A stretch of DNA of 21,078 bases, taken from a virus. The translations under genes were made by a program, and so were the position numbers. Positions 5,710 to 11,881 of the stretch are shown in pieces. The notes beneath the pieces are model-generated. The model searched no databases, was not told where the DNA came from, and saw nothing but the letters and a program-made list of their open reading frames with translations. Location: positions 1-21,078 of IMG/VR virus record IMGVR_UViG_3300017666_000014, one strand, 5' to 3'. Numbering within the stretch: the stretch's first letter is position 1; each line of letters opens with the position of its first letter.

Positions 5710-6667
5710 GATGCAGCGCCCCTCTAAACCACACGGTCCTGGCATCCATCTTTGTGACCAATTCCGGCGGCATCAGGATTCCATCCTTGTAAGTCAGGAC
5801 GGCAAACCCCGACCTCCAGTCCAGCGCGGAATCCTCTGTATAGCCGAACGCACGATGTTCTTTGTCAGCCACGCAGCCAGTATCAACGCCATAACGGTCA
5901 TGGCGATTGTAATCAGAAAGAGGTCGAACATTCTGCGCATGAAGGTGCCCCGTAACCATGGAGACGCCGGCATTGAGTGCGTTTGCTCTGGTCGCATTCA
6001 TGCCACCCTTCCAACGGTGCTTGACCATCGTGGCGCCGCCCGAGACGCCCTCGTTGATGAAGCAGGACATTGCTTTCTGCCAAGCTCCAAAGTGGTCTGA
6101 CAGGTGCACGCCTTTGATACCGCGATACTGCGGCGCCATACTCGCAATCATTAATTCAAATCGGGCGTCGTGATTACCTAACGTCCAGACCTTGTGTGTC
6201 CCACGCTTGCATGCTTGCACGATATCGTTCAAATGATCCTGCGCGGCCTCGATTTCCTCTTGTGGATCTGGCGCGGTTTCCCAATTCTGGGGGTGCCGGC
6301 TGATCCTTGGGAAGTCCATCACGTCACCATTCAGGATGACGGCTGCGGGCTTAATGTCAGCAACGAATTTCTTGAACGCACGAAGGCAGGTTGAAGGTTC
6401 ACCGGGCCAGATATGGAAGTCCGACCCGACGATCACGACGCCATTCTTGATGTCGAGATTGTATCGGCCTGGTGCCGTGGGGCGCTGGTGGGTTGGAGCA
6501 ACAAGGAAATGCCCTGCCCGCTCCAGTCGCTCGCGGCGGCCGTAGACGTTGCGCTCGGTTATGCCGAGCATGATGGAGGTTCGTTTAGCGCCTAGCGTGG
6601 TAAAGAGTTGCATGAACTCCTGATCGGAGCAGCGAGGGGCGGAATGTCCGCTCTTTGTCGCCGGCAA
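5702..6667 (-). CDS. Calcineurin-like metallophosphoesterase with N-terminal HTH (321 aa)
   Basis: A binuclear-metal phosphoesterase. The motifs are in order: SDFH (82-85), NGDVMDF (113-119), GNHD (164-167), a histidine at about 217 (KHRWKGG) and GHLHA (240-244), all with the metal-ligand residues intact. Residues about 15-50 (SDQEFMQLFTTLGAKRTSIM, then GITERNVYGRRERLE) form a helix-turn-helix-like domain, an arrangement seen in related phage proteins. The TTG start at 6667 has GGGGA seven bases upstream and lies three bases after the previous stop; a later ATG (residue 19) would cut into the HTH domain. The substrate could be a nucleotide, nucleic-acid end or phosphoprotein; it is not determined here. 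The downstream acetyltransferase overlaps its end. Confidence 0.88.
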   Translation of the reverse strand: MPATKSGHSAPRCSDQEFMQLFTTLGAKRTSIMLGITERNVYGRRERLERAGHFLVAPTHQRPTAPGRYNLDIKNGVVIVGSDFHIWPGEPSTCLRAFKKFVADIKPAAVILNGDVMDFPRISRHPQNWETAPDPQEEIEAAQDHLNDIVQACKRGTHKVWTLGNHDARFELMIASMAPQYRGIKGVHLSDHFGAWQKAMSCFINEGVSGGATMVKHRWKGGMNATRANALNAGVSMVTGHLHAQNVRPLSDYNRHDRYGVDTGCVADKEHRAFGYTEDSALDWRSGFAVLTYKDGILMPPELVTKMDARTVWFRGALHRV

Positions 6668-6670
6668 TCG

Positions 6671-6883
6671 CTATTCCCCTCTCTTGGGATGCAGCTTGAC
6701 CCATATCTGCACCGCAAGCCACAGAATGCCGAACACCTGAAGCGTCACGGCTAGAATGTCGTGCCATTCCTGTAAGTTCGGCATCCATGCCCAGCTTGTT
6801 GCGGCGGCCACGGCGACAGCGTCCGTAACCCCTTCGGTTTTCGTTTTGGGCAGAACAGCCACAAGGAACTTGAAAAGGCTCAT
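6671..6883 (-). CDS. Small membrane protein, holin candidate (70 aa)
   Basis: The ATG overlaps the stop of the upstream three-helix holin candidate (ATGA). The N-terminus MSLFKFLVAVLP is short and hydrophobic. The middle is alanine-rich (VTDAVAVAAATSWAWMPNL) and the C-terminal helix is clearly membrane-spanning (ILAVTLQVFGILWLAVQIWVKL, about 43-64), followed by HPKRGE. Two membrane segments are possible, as in class II holins. Family identity is not certain, but size, topology, basic tail and position among lysis genes support a holin, antiholin or related role. Confidence 0.6.
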   Translation of the reverse strand: MSLFKFLVAVLPKTKTEGVTDAVAVAAATSWAWMPNLQEWHDILAVTLQVFGILWLAVQIWVKLHPKRGE

Positions 6884-7263
6884 CGGCGGATGATCCTCGC
6901 AACGTTCTCAAACGTGCGCTTGCCGAAATAGAAGCCCATCACCATGCCAGCCCATACGCTGACATCGCCCTTGAGCGCGGGCGTGGTTCCCAATCCAAGG
7001 ACCGTGTCCCAGATGGTGCATTTGGCGAAGAAGACCAGCACGATATAGAATGCCAGCTTCTCCGGCTCCCATGGGTGGCCGATCTGGGCAACACGCAACT
7101 GCATGGCCGCTTGGTTTTCCGCCGTCTGTGCCGCGATCTCTCCGGCAGCAAGGTCAGCGGCGATCTTGTTGTCCTTGGTGCCCGCGTCGAGCTTTGCCCG
7201 ATAGGCATCAATCAGGCCCTTGATGACGGGACCACCCAGGAATGATATGATTGTCATCCACAT
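6880..7263 (-). CDS. Three-helix holin-like protein (127 aa)
   Basis: The protein has an N-terminal hydrophobic segment (MWMTIISFLGGPVIKGLI), an alanine-rich helix (about 24-68), and two C-terminal membrane segments: LAFYIVLVFFAKCTIWDTVL (about 77-96) and VSVWAGMVMGFYFGKRTFENV (about 105-125). The closing FYFGKRTFEN motif resembles the end of the three-transmembrane holins linked to gene transfer agent release and to many alphaproteobacterial phages. The ATG at 7263 is chosen because it shares a base with the upstream stop (TGATG); an in-frame GTG at 7299 would overlap that gene by 37 bases. Such holins permeabilise the inner membrane to release the endolysin. Confidence 0.72.
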   Translation of the reverse strand: MWMTIISFLGGPVIKGLIDAYRAKLDAGTKDNKIAADLAAGEIAAQTAENQAAMQLRVAQIGHPWEPEKLAFYIVLVFFAKCTIWDTVLGLGTTPALKGDVSVWAGMVMGFYFGKRTFENVARIIRR

Positions 7264-7457
7264 CAGAGCGTCCACCCATACTTGCGGGCCAGATACCACC
7301 AGACCTCAACGCCGGCCGACAAGCCGGCGCCGATCGCCATCGTTGCAATGTTGACGAGGTCTGGATCGTTCACATCGATCGAGACGCCCGCCTTGGCGAT
7401 CAGAGCGCCGCCGATGTAGCGCAGGAGAACCCGCGCGAGAGGGCCGGCAAGGTCCAT
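7263..7457 (-). CDS. Small holin-like membrane protein (64 aa)
   Basis: MDLAGPLARVLLRYIGGALIAKAG, a short acidic turn (VSIDVNDPDLV), then IATMAIGAGLSAGVEVWWYLARKYGW gives two amphipathic-to-hydrophobic helices. The layout L-R-Y-x-G-G-x-L-x-A-K-G ... G-x-G ... W-W-x-x-A-R-K resembles the small putative holins of the Pam3-gp28 type. The ATG overlaps the previous stop as TAATG, and the stop overlaps the next start as TGATG, so it is embedded in a coupled lysis string. It could be the pore-former, a pinholin or an antiholin to its neighbour. Confidence 0.65.
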   Translation of the reverse strand: MDLAGPLARVLLRYIGGALIAKAGVSIDVNDPDLVNIATMAIGAGLSAGVEVWWYLARKYGWTL

Positions 7458-7606
7458 TAGGACTTGCCCGTAAGTTTCTTGACCTTGTCATTCAGCGCGC
7501 CGACGTAGTCCTCAGCGCCCTTGTACCAAATCGTCACGGGCTCACGGCAGAACCAGATGAGAGCGCCACCCGCAACGAAGCCAACAATGAGAGAAAACAG
7601 TTCCAT
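7457..7606 (-). CDS. Small membrane protein of the lysis module (49 aa)
   Basis: The ATG at 7606 is preceded by AAAGGAAG, within the end of the endolysin gene and its three-base gap. The product begins MELFSLIVGFVAGGALIWFC (one membrane helix), then REPVTIWYKGAEDYVGALND and a lysine-rich end (KVKKLTGKS). A single N-terminal anchor with a short amphipathic tail would fit a small spanin-like or antiholin-like protein, but length is below that of known inner-membrane spanins. No family is recognised. Expression is supported by the ribosome binding site and TAATG coupling to the next gene. Confidence 0.55.
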   Translation of the reverse strand: MELFSLIVGFVAGGALIWFCREPVTIWYKGAEDYVGALNDKVKKLTGKS

Positions 7607-7609
7607 GGC

Positions 7610-8155
7610 TTACTTCCTTTTGAAAATGGCCGCGAAGATGGAGGCGATGAACGCGCCGAGCGAGCCTTTCGACGGGTTCGTGACTGATGGGGTTGCGGGC
7701 TTACTTGGCGCGGGCACGGCGCCGCCCATGACGCGCTTGTGGGCCTCGATCCAGTCCGCGTCAGGGGCCGGATAGGGCTTCCCGGCCTCGTGCCACGCCT
7801 GAGCTTTCAAGAACGGAATGGCCATCGGGCCGCGCCAGAACGCGTCATTCATGACCGTGTCGCGGGTCATGCCGGGGACGCGCTTCAGGACAAAGGCGAT
7901 ATAGCTTTCGACCCAATTCCCGCCCGACCAAATCTTGATGGCGTCGGCAAACCGCTTGTTCTTATAGTTCGGCGACGACCGCCAGAGATCAAGCTGTGCG
8001 CAGATGCCCTGCACATAGGTAGGGAACACGGCGATGTTGTTGCCCTGCCCTAAACCGTCATTAAGCTTGATGGCGGACTGAGCCCCCCACTTTTTGGCGA
8101 GTGTACTGCCCCACATTGCACCGGGGTTTTTGTATCGAATAGAGGCCGGTTCCAT
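7610..8155 (-). CDS. Putative endolysin / peptidoglycan hydrolase (181 aa)
   Basis: The ATG at 8155 has a near-perfect GGAAGGAG ribosome binding site; a longer frame upstream is rejected for this reason. The N-terminus SIRYKNPGAMWG (5-16), then VFPTYVQGICAQLDLW (43-58), ADAIKIWSGGN (70-80) and a C-terminal block with KAQAWHEAGKPYP and DWIEAHKRV resemble the muralytic proteins of phages in which R-Y-x-N-P-G-A and an invariant W-S-G-G-N occur. The catalytic residues are not certain from sequence. After a Pro/Ala/Ser linker (146-163) the protein ends in GAFIASIFAAIFKRK, a hydrophobic helix with basic tip that may bind membrane. It heads the lysis string of four small membrane proteins, which is the strongest support for its role. 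Confidence 0.72.
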   Translation of the reverse strand: MEPASIRYKNPGAMWGSTLAKKWGAQSAIKLNDGLGQGNNIAVFPTYVQGICAQLDLWRSSPNYKNKRFADAIKIWSGGNWVESYIAFVLKRVPGMTRDTVMNDAFWRGPMAIPFLKAQAWHEAGKPYPAPDADWIEAHKRVMGGAVPAPSKPATPSVTNPSKGSLGAFIASIFAAIFKRK

Positions 8156-8187
8156 AGGTTCTCCTTCCATGGAGTGGCTACCATGGG

Positions 8188-8216
8188 TTGATCTCGGACT
8201 GGTTGTGGGGTTAGAT
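8188..8216 (+). promoter_or_regulatory. Sigma70-like promoter candidate for the + strand membrane gene
   Basis: TTGATC (8188-8193) and TTAGAT (8211-8216) are separated by 17 bases, the ideal spacing. Matches to the TTGACA/TATAAT consensus are 4 of 6 and 3 of 6, so strength is uncertain. Its place just upstream of an isolated opposite-strand gene is what makes it worth listing. Two CCATGG palindromes (8167-8172, 8181-8186) lie directly before it. Confidence 0.35.
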
Positions 8217-8236
8217 TCTTCCCGGCAGGGAAGAAT
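8215..8236 (+). repeat. Perfect 9-bp inverted repeat over the start codon
   Basis: ATTCTTCCC (8215-8223) and GGGAAGAAT (8228-8236) flank a 4-base spacer (GGCA). As RNA it would be a stable hairpin that buries the GGGA ribosome binding site and the first two bases of the ATG at 8235. As DNA it is a 22-base dyad over the likely -10 region and transcription start. It could be an operator or a translation-blocking hairpin. No U-tract follows on either strand, so it is not a terminator. Confidence 0.7.
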
Positions 8237-8771
8237 GGGATATTCAGAACGCGATCTAGAGGCGCTGTGCGAGGCTTTGGCCAACCACGCAGAGCCAGTT
8301 GAGGCCGCCGCGCTGCGACAAATGGCCGAAAACTATCGGTCGGTGCCACAAAGGCCGAAACGCAAGTTTGGACTGCGTCAAGGCATTGCGGCTGTCGTCG
8401 TCGTTTATGCTTTGTGGACCGTGATCTATTTCACATATCCGCCGTTCGTCCCCTCACCAAAGCCGACCGCCGCAATGGTTGAGCAGTTGGTTGGGTTCAA
8501 AAAGACAGACACCGGCTGGACCGCAAGAACATACAAATTCGCCCCGCGCGAAACTTTCGTTCGAGGCAAGCGAATCTTTGACTTTACCGAAGCGGCTCCG
8601 CCCGTCGTTTACGAAAACAATCGGCCGATGCCAGATCATAGCTATGACGTTGACCCGCTGTCTCCGAATACGGATTGGCGCTTCGTCACCATCAAAACAA
8701 CTGATGATCCAAACACGAGCGGCAAGAGGTACTACCTCGTTTCAAGCGATGCGGACCACAGAGATCGTTGA
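8235..8771 (+). CDS. Membrane-anchored protein on the opposite strand, moron candidate (178 aa)
   Basis: This is the only sizeable + strand gene inside the right-hand module. Residues 1-49 are soluble and charged and end in a basic cluster (QRPKRKFGLR). Residues about 50-69 (GIAAVVVVYALWTVIYFTYP) form one membrane helix. About 109 residues follow (Pro-rich PPFVPSPKP, then a beta-rich part with GWTARTYKFAPRETF and DWRFVTIKTTDD). The positive-inside rule predicts the N-terminus in the cytoplasm and the C-terminal domain in the periplasm. ATG 8235 was chosen for its AGGGA; in-frame ATG 8169 would add 22 residues. Its 3' end overlaps the convergent fibre gene by 30 bases. I do not recognise a family. 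Host-surface modification or superinfection exclusion are possible roles, by inference only. Confidence 0.72.
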   Translation: MGYSERDLEALCEALANHAEPVEAAALRQMAENYRSVPQRPKRKFGLRQGIAAVVVVYALWTVIYFTYPPFVPSPKPTAAMVEQLVGFKKTDTGWTARTYKFAPRETFVRGKRIFDFTEAAPPVVYENNRPMPDHSYDVDPLSPNTDWRFVTIKTTDDPNTSGKRYYLVSSDADHRDR

Positions 8772-10037
8772 GTCCTTGTTTCCGTTGCCGGTGCGGTTGG
8801 CTTCAATGCCGCCGCTTACAGACGTGGTGTCGCGCACGCTGATGCGGATATTTCCTGCCGGCGACGTGATATACCCAGACAGCGCAATAGTCGCGCGGGC
8901 GCCCGCCGCCGTCGTTCCTGCGCTCGCTGCGGCAATAACGGTCGTGCCATCCCATAGCTTGGCATAGAAGCTGGCGCCGCCAGCGCTATCGTTCAACGTC
9001 ACGGTGCCGGTCGCAAGCCAAGTTCCGGTCGTTCCCTGCGCAACGCTGGGGCCGTCGAAATAGTTGGCGGTGTTGTTCAGCGCGACGTCGCCGGCCAGCG
9101 AATTAGTAAGCGTGGACGAAACGACCGTGGCAGCGGCCCATTGAGGGTTTGCTGAAGTCCCCTGCGTTTGCAGGAAATAGCCAGAGGTGCCAGGCGCCAA
9201 GGCGGCCCATGTGGACGCGCCACGATAAATCACAGATCCCTGCGTAGTGCCGAAAAGCTTATCGAGGACCGCGCTGATCGTGTTATCGCTTGGGGCAGCC
9301 ACGCCGCCCGAAATGTTTGACTTGATCGTGCCATCGGCCGCCGTCGCAAGCTCTGCGTTCGAGACAGTCGTTCCGGTCGTCCATGTGCTGGTCCCGGTAC
9401 GGCGGGCGATGCCCGTTCCGGACAGGCTTTCAAGCGCGTTGAGGTCGTCTGCCAGCGCCAGGGTCGGGTTGCCGGAAACGCCGTTGCCGTTGGTCACGGT
9501 GATGCCCGCAGCCGGCGCCGTCAACGTGCGCTGAGCCCATGTATCGGTCGCGGTACGGACGGCAATGCCAGTCGAGGACAGCCCCTCCAGCGCCGCCAGA
9601 TCGTTGGCGAGGACAAGCGTAGGGTTGCCGGCCACGCCGTCCCCATTGGTGACGCTGATCCCTGCGGCGGGCGGCGCTAAACTCCGGAAGGAGTAGGCCC
9701 CGGCGCCCGTGCGGGCAATCATGCCGGTCGATGAGAACGCCGTGATATTGTCGAGCAGCGTCCCGGAAGCCGTACCGCCGCCCGTCCCGCCCCTGGAAAC
9801 GGCCAGTGTGCCGGTCCAGCCCATAGTGATAGACACGTCCTTGAACAAGGCGGTAAGCGGAGTGCCGCCGAGCGTGACAGTGACGTTCGTATCGTCCGCC
9901 TTTGTCAGCGCGCCAACCGGGACGTTGGTGACGTGGTCGAAGTCGATGAAAAGGACGGACGAAAAGCGAGCGGCGGCGTTTGAGGTCAGCGTGAGATTGC
10001 CGGATGCGCGTGGGTTTGGCGAGATTTTCAGAGCCAT
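8742..10037 (-). CDS. Tail fibre with internal repeats (431 aa)
   Basis: A beta-rich, Gly/Thr/Ser/Ala-rich fibre. The N-terminal part (1-80) is followed by VSRGGTGGGTA (about 80-90), a variant of the SxGGTGxTTA motif common in phage fibres. From about 98 to 230 there are repeats of 52 residues built on AAGI-x-VTNG-x-GV-x-GNPTLALA-x-DL-x-AL-x-x-LS-x-TGI. The distal part (300-431) has LAGDVALNNTANYFDGPSV and a jelly-roll-like end (ATIALSGYITSPAGNIRISVRD). The start codon shares bases with the previous stop (TGATG). The role is probably receptor contact or a stalk. No chaperone or assembly gene is seen next to it; the downstream neighbour is the opposite-strand membrane gene. Confidence 0.82.
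   Translation of the reverse strand: MALKISPNPRASGNLTLTSNAAARFSSVLFIDFDHVTNVPVGALTKADDTNVTVTLGGTPLTALFKDVSITMGWTGTLAVSRGGTGGGTASGTLLDNITAFSSTGMIARTGAGAYSFRSLAPPAAGISVTNGDGVAGNPTLVLANDLAALEGLSSTGIAVRTATDTWAQRTLTAPAAGITVTNGNGVSGNPTLALADDLNALESLSGTGIARRTGTSTWTTGTTVSNAELATAADGTIKSNISGGVAAPSDNTISAVLDKLFGTTQGSVIYRGASTWAALAPGTSGYFLQTQGTSANPQWAAATVVSSTLTNSLAGDVALNNTANYFDGPSVAQGTTGTWLATGTVTLNDSAGGASFYAKLWDGTTVIAAASAGTTAAGARATIALSGYITSPAGNIRISVRDTTSVSGGIEANRTGNGNKDSTISVVRIA
9348..9746 (-). repeat. Fibre stalk repeats (52-residue period)
   Basis: Within the fibre, residues about 98-149 and 150-201 are two full copies, and 202-230 is a partial third. Aligned pairs include FSSTGMIARTGAGAYSFRSL with LSSTGIAVRTATDTWAQRTL, and GISVTNGDGVAGNPTLVLAN with GITVTNGNGVSGNPTLALAD. 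The codons differ at many third positions, so the duplication is not recent. Confidence 0.8.
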
Positions 10038-10408
10038 CAGAAGCCCAACTGCTCGTTAACGAACGTCACGATGCCGCTCAGCCAATGAATGATCTTGCCG
10101 TCATTTGTCTGTTGAGCGAAATCCGCCCTGTAGTCTCCGCACATGCCGACGACGTCCACGCTGATTGCGAAGATCGTGCTTGTCGTGTTTTGCGTTACGG
10201 TGATTTCACTTCCGCTGGTCAGCGTGAGGACCGGGTTTCCGTTGTCGCAGTCCTTGAAGACAAACTTCCATGTTGACGTGTCGGCGCCGGAAATCTGCGT
10301 CCCGTTCTGATCGATCTCGAAAGACTCGATCCACGTTGCGCCCGATGTGACGAAGCCGGAAACAATTCCTTTTGCTCCGGTCTGGAATGAGCCCTGTCGG
10401 TTCATCAT
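10037..10408 (-). CDS. Small tail-associated protein (123 aa)
   Basis: Begins MMNRQGSFQTGAKGIVSGFV. The beta-rich body (TWIESFEIDQNGTQISGADT, then WKFVFKDCDNGNPVLTLTSG) looks like one immunoglobulin-like or baseplate-type sandwich, and the end IHWLSGIVTFVNEQLGF is typical of domains that cap fibres or baseplates. It is translationally coupled on both sides: its start overlaps the first fibre's stop (ATGATGA) and its stop overlaps the second fibre's start (TGATG). The tight coupling suggests a complex of the two fibres with this protein as an adaptor, but that is inference; no named family is assigned. Confidence 0.65.
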   Translation of the reverse strand: MMNRQGSFQTGAKGIVSGFVTSGATWIESFEIDQNGTQISGADTSTWKFVFKDCDNGNPVLTLTSGSEITVTQNTTSTIFAISVDVVGMCGDYRADFAQQTNDGKIIHWLSGIVTFVNEQLGF

Positions 10409-11796
10409 CCCTCCCAGACGCCCCTAAGCAGCATTTGAGACGAACCGCCCAAGTAATTGACCGCCGGAGAACCGCTAGTCGCAACGGTCACTTCAAGGGA
10501 CGTGAAGACATTTATCCCGATGGTTGGGGGGTCTGCCAACCACGATACGTTATCCATTATTTGGAGAACATCGATGCTCGTGCCGTCCACTCGAATGCTG
10601 CCTTGGCCCCTTCGGCCCGAAAAAGTAGTCGTTGAGTTTTTGCCGATCCCGACTTGCCAGGTTGCAATTACTTGGCTGGTAGCGGTTACGGTTCCGGCTT
10701 GAACAGACTGATTGAATGAAATCTCAAACGGTTCTTCTGGTAGACCAGAAAACACCGTCAATGAATTTGCCGAAGAACCGTTTGAGGCACGGATTGTGTT
10801 GGTAAGGTAATTCCAAAGCGAGGTGGAATCGCCCGCCTGCAAGATGATCTTGCGGCGATTGTAGGCGTTCCAAACACCCCATTTTCGGGACTGGCCATAC
10901 GTCGTATGGCAGGACACCTGCCCGTTCGTGCCGTCCATGTAAATGGAGCCGACGTAGGTTCCCTGATAGGCCGGGATTGTTCCGGTGGTTGCGCCGTTAC
11001 GATAGGAAATGTCGTACTTGTTGACCCACAACCCGTTAATGCGGGTTAGCTCTGTCGTTCCGGCGCCAGTGCCGCGAGCGCCCGCCGCAGCGGTCGCCGT
11101 ATTCCACGCAACGCCCGTTCCGATCTGAAGTGCGGACCCGTCCCAGAAAATGAAGTTGTCATAGATCGCGCTAGCGACATGATTGGAGTTAAGGGTAAGG
11201 GTCAGATCGGACGTGAACTTGCGTGCGTTGAATTGCGTTCCGTCATAGACGGGGACGAGGTTGCCGACGAACGCTGTGTAGTAAACCGCCGTACCAGCCG
11301 AGACGCCGGTTGCCAGGACCGGCGTTCCGGTCGTCAGGGTCAACCGCCCCTGCGGGAATGAAACGATGTTCTGGACCGATGAACTCAGCGTCGTAATATC
11401 GGCCGCCAGGTCAGCCAGCTCCGATGTGCTGGGCACGCCAAGATTGGCGCGGGCCGCCGCCGCCGTGGTCGCGCCCGTACCTCCTGAAGAGACCGGCAAA
11501 GATCCGACACTGGCGGAAAGCCCGGTGTCAATGTTATCGTATTCGGGGGGAATGAGGACGCCTGCGGAAGTCTCGATCCGGACCTTGTAAACTCCGTCAG
11601 CCGTGTAGATTTGGGAGAACCGCCCCGCCGCGTCGGACGTCTGGGGGTTTGCCGCTGGAACGGTCAGCGCGGAGTCGGTATATACGTTGCGCAGGGTCGT
11701 GGTCCCGGCCTCGTACACGTAGAGCTTCGCACCAACATAAATATCGCCGTTGTTGTCGTTCGGCTGATTGATGGGCGCTTTGACTGTGGCTGCCAT
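10405..11796 (-). CDS. Tail fibre protein (463 aa)
   Basis: The N-terminal 110 residues (APINQPNDNNGDIYVGAKLY, then EAGTTTLRNVYTDSALTVPAANPQ and DGVYKVRIETSAGVL) match the virion-attachment domain found at the start of many podophage fibres and spikes. LPVSSGGTGATTAAAARANLGVPS follows, the widespread fibre motif. The rest is a beta-rich shaft and head (for instance INGLWVNKYDISYRNGATTG) with no recognisable enzymatic motif. The ATG is preceded by TTGAGGA, just after an intrinsic terminator, so the fibre genes may be transcribed partly separately from the head genes. It is coupled to the small tail protein by a four-base overlap. Confidence 0.85.
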   Translation of the reverse strand: MAATVKAPINQPNDNNGDIYVGAKLYVYEAGTTTLRNVYTDSALTVPAANPQTSDAAGRFSQIYTADGVYKVRIETSAGVLIPPEYDNIDTGLSASVGSLPVSSGGTGATTAAAARANLGVPSTSELADLAADITTLSSSVQNIVSFPQGRLTLTTGTPVLATGVSAGTAVYYTAFVGNLVPVYDGTQFNARKFTSDLTLTLNSNHVASAIYDNFIFWDGSALQIGTGVAWNTATAAAGARGTGAGTTELTRINGLWVNKYDISYRNGATTGTIPAYQGTYVGSIYMDGTNGQVSCHTTYGQSRKWGVWNAYNRRKIILQAGDSTSLWNYLTNTIRASNGSSANSLTVFSGLPEEPFEISFNQSVQAGTVTATSQVIATWQVGIGKNSTTTFSGRRGQGSIRVDGTSIDVLQIMDNVSWLADPPTIGINVFTSLEVTVATSGSPAVNYLGGSSQMLLRGVWEG

Positions 11797-11807
11797 TCAA
11801 ATCCTCA

Positions 11808-11832
11808 AAGAAAAAGCGCCCCAGTGGGCGCT
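11808..11832 (-). terminator. Intrinsic terminator before the fibre genes
   Basis: In the coding sense, AGCGCCC (11832-11826), a 4-base loop, GGGCGCT (11821-11815) and then a run of T (from 11815 downward). It lies in the 85-base gap between the last ejection gene and the first fibre gene and is followed by the fibre ribosome binding site. Confidence 0.8.
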
Positions 11833-11881
11833 ACTTTCGTGGCTCGTGGTATGTTGGCTTTTGATCGCCTACCCGTATGGG

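Noticed and set aside
8156-8284. N-terminal extension of the endolysin frame
   Set aside because: The start at 8155 has a near-ideal ribosome binding site and the homologous N-terminus begins there; the extension covers the moron promoter region and is low-complexity Ser/Arg/Pro.
8742-11796. Diversity-generating retroelement in the fibre genes
   Set aside because: The fibre repeats look like a shaft array, and no reverse transcriptase, template repeat or adenine-biased variable repeat is seen in the window.
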